DNA from: Bacillota bacterium
GTDB taxonomy: Bacteria > Bacillota > Clostridia > Acetivibrionales > JAEXSP01
Direction of reading: 5' to 3'
DNA length: 64,000 nucleotides
NCBI GenBank assembly: GCA_023453795.1
Contig: JAEXSP010000019.1
Coordinates: forward strand, 248,001 to 312,000
Translations under genes and position numbers: made by a program
The notes under the pieces: model-generated
Databases searched by the model: none
What the model was told of the DNA's origin: nothing
What the model saw: only the letters and a program-made list of their open reading frames with translations
Part shown: one piece after another, positions 62,796 to 64,000 of the stretch
How positions within the stretch are numbered: position 1 is the first letter of the stretch
How the letters are laid out: every line of letters starts with the position of its first letter

Positions 62796-64000
62796 TTATC
62801 TCTTAAGATTTACCAGCTCCTGCAGCATTTCGTCAGATGTAGTGATGATTCTGCTGTTGGCTTGGAATCCTCTTTGTGTGGTTATCATATCCGTAAATTC
62901 TTTTGACAGGTCGACATTTGACATTTCCAATGTTCCCGGATTCAATGTCCCTACGCCTTCCGAGCCGGCTCTCAAGCCTTTCTTGAAGTCACCCGAGTTT
63001 GTAGTCGGTATAAACATGTTATCTCCGACCTTTTGCAAGCCTGCAGGATTCTCAAAGCTTGCAAGAGCTATAAGTCCTATCGGCTGCTGCTGCCCGTTGC
63101 TGTAAATGCCTGTAAGAATACCGTCCGATCCGATGCTGAAAGTCGTAAGATTTCCTGTAGAATAACCGTTTACACTTGTCGGCTTTGCAGAGCTATCTGC
63201 TGCGTATTGCGTCAACTTAGTGAAATCAAGTTTTACGTTTATCGGCTGTGTTCCAACAGCGGTATCAGGAGCAAACACAATTGTAGGTGTTATATTGCCG
63301 GTTCCATCATCTACAATCTGCCCGTTTGTATCAAATGTCAAGGTTCCTGTAGCTGATGAAATGGAGCCTGACCCGTATGATGCCGTCCAATTCCATTGTG
63401 AGGTTCCGCTTGCCCCGCTTGCTGTAGTTCCGCTTGCAGATACTTTCCAGAAATTAATATTAATTTTATAATCATTTCCAAGAGAATCGTATATTGTCAT
63501 AGGAACCGTAAACTGAGGATCTGTTCCGGAAGCTCCGGCCGATGATCCCAAAGCTTTATTGGATGCATCCAGATTTCCCGCAAAAACTGCTTCCGTAGTT
63601 GCTTTTGCTGCAATCATCCTTTTATTTTTATTATAAACGTCTGAATAAAGGTTAATCGGCTCAATCGGCTTTTCCGTATCGTATGTAATCTTACCTTCTG
63701 CATCCTTTGTATAGGCTTGCCAGCCATAAACATTCATTCCGCTTCCCGATACAAGGTTTCCGAGTTTATCCACCCCAAAGTTTCCGGCCCTTGTGAACAT
63801 GAATGTACTTTCGGTTCCGCCCCTCACGATAAAGAATCCATCACCTTCAATAGAAAGGTCTGTAGGGTTGTCAGTCCTTTGAAGGCTTCCTCTTGTAACA
63901 ATTGTATCAACGGCTCCGACTCCGATACCCAATCCAACCTGCATAGGGTTCGTTCCTCCTCTGCCGGAAGCCGAGTCAGGCGCACCTGCGCCCTTTAATG
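62796..64000 (-). CDS. flgE: Flagellar hook protein FlgE, N-terminus cut by window edge
   Basis: Hook structural protein. At least 400 residues are visible; the frame stays open to the window edge (LKGAGAPDSASG upstream of the internal MQVGLGIGVG), so the true start is outside. FlgE/F/G hallmarks are present: VDTIVTRGSLQRTDNPTDLSIEGDGFF near the N-terminal end, GSGMNVYGWQAY, and the C-terminal NVDLSKEFTDMITTQRGFQANSRIITTSDEML. A Ser/Gly/Thr-rich middle domain forms the hook surface. It precedes a terminator, so fliL uses a separate promoter. Confidence 0.93.
   Translation of the reverse strand, partial: LKGAGAPDSASGRGGTNPMQVGLGIGVGAVDTIVTRGSLQRTDNPTDLSIEGDGFFIVRGGTESTFMFTRAGNFGVDKLGNLVSGSGMNVYGWQAYTKDAEGKITYDTEKPIEPINLYSDVYNKNKRMIAAKATTEAVFAGNLDASNKALGSSAGASGTDPQFTVPMTIYDSLGNDYKININFWKVSASGTTASGASGTSQWNWTASYGSGSISSATGTLTFDTNGQIVDDGTGNITPTIVFAPDTAVGTQPINVKLDFTKLTQYAADSSAKPTSVNGYSTGNLTTFSIGSDGILTGIYSNGQQQPIGLIALASFENPAGLQKVGDNMFIPTTNSGDFKKGLRAGSEGVGTLNPGTLEMSNVDLSKEFTDMITTQRGFQANSRIITTSDEMLQELVNLKR

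Noticed and set aside
1..64000. CRISPR arrays, insertion sequences or prophage genes.
   Set aside because: No regularly spaced repeats, transposase, integrase or phage structural genes were seen on either strand.

Overview
The window is a chromosomal segment of a motile, spore-forming clostridium. The base composition is low-GC, most start codons have GGAGG-type ribosome binding sites, sporulation genes yqfC/yqfD are present, and the fla/che operon has the Bacillus/Clostridium gene order with FliY, CheC and CheD. The tandem DUF881 genes and a stand-alone starch-type carbohydrate-binding module fit the Ruminiclostridium/Acetivibrio side of the Clostridia, but that placement is inference. No insertion sequence, integrase, CRISPR array or rRNA was seen.

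Layout. (1) 1-6100, minus strand: the conserved yqfC-yqfD-phoH-pgpH-ybeY-dgkA-cdd cluster, in the same order as in Bacillus subtilis. (2) 6.2-12.1 kb: a lipoprotein polysaccharide deacetylase, two overlapping DUF881 genes, an unrecognised plus-strand gene, and a nucleotidyltransferase/phosphomannomutase fusion whose mutase active-site motifs are degenerate. (3) 12.4-19.7 kb: a small CBM25/53-like protein without signal peptide, then two KimA-type potassium importers flanking a convergent histidine kinase and a response regulator that has no DNA-binding domain. (4) 19.7-25.6 kb: a small membrane protein, an FAD-dependent dehydrogenase, and a LytTR regulator with a 999-residue double-kinase hybrid sensor. 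(5) 25.7-30.4 kb, plus strand: the most unusual block. It holds a small beta-propeller protein coupled by TAATG to a caspase/legumain-like cysteine protease, a 713-residue protein with two copies of an unnamed repeat, and a 100-residue unknown behind a hairpin-rich leader. (6) 30.5-37.6 kb: Nramp Mn/Fe transporter, modABC molybdate importer, a divergent ModE-like regulator with repeated operator candidates, and a soluble PAS kinase. (7) 37.9-38.7 kb: immunity-like gene debris beside a tRNA-Leu(CAA). (8) 38.8-41.9 kb: a GPP34, ribbon-helix-helix and SPFH trio, an EamA transporter and a small membrane protein. (9) 41.9-62.4 kb: one long minus-strand fla/che operon from fliL to a DUF6115-like gene, with flgE (cut by the window edge) upstream.

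How the parts connect. Cyclic di-AMP is a plausible theme: PgpH degrades it, and KimA transporters are known c-di-AMP targets, which here come with their own two-component pair. The flagellar block encodes the export gate (FliOPQR, FlhAB), the switch (FliM, FliY, CheY), placement factors (FlhF, FlhG), chemotaxis core (CheA, W, B, C, D), a PilZ c-di-GMP brake and the motility sigma factor. CheR is not in the window. A promoter enclosed by an 11-bp inverted repeat lies in front of fliL.

The best candidates for something undescribed are the cytoplasmic beta-propeller/caspase-like cassette, and the KimA pair in which the first copy has lost a conserved intramembrane aspartate while the cytosolic domain stays nearly identical.
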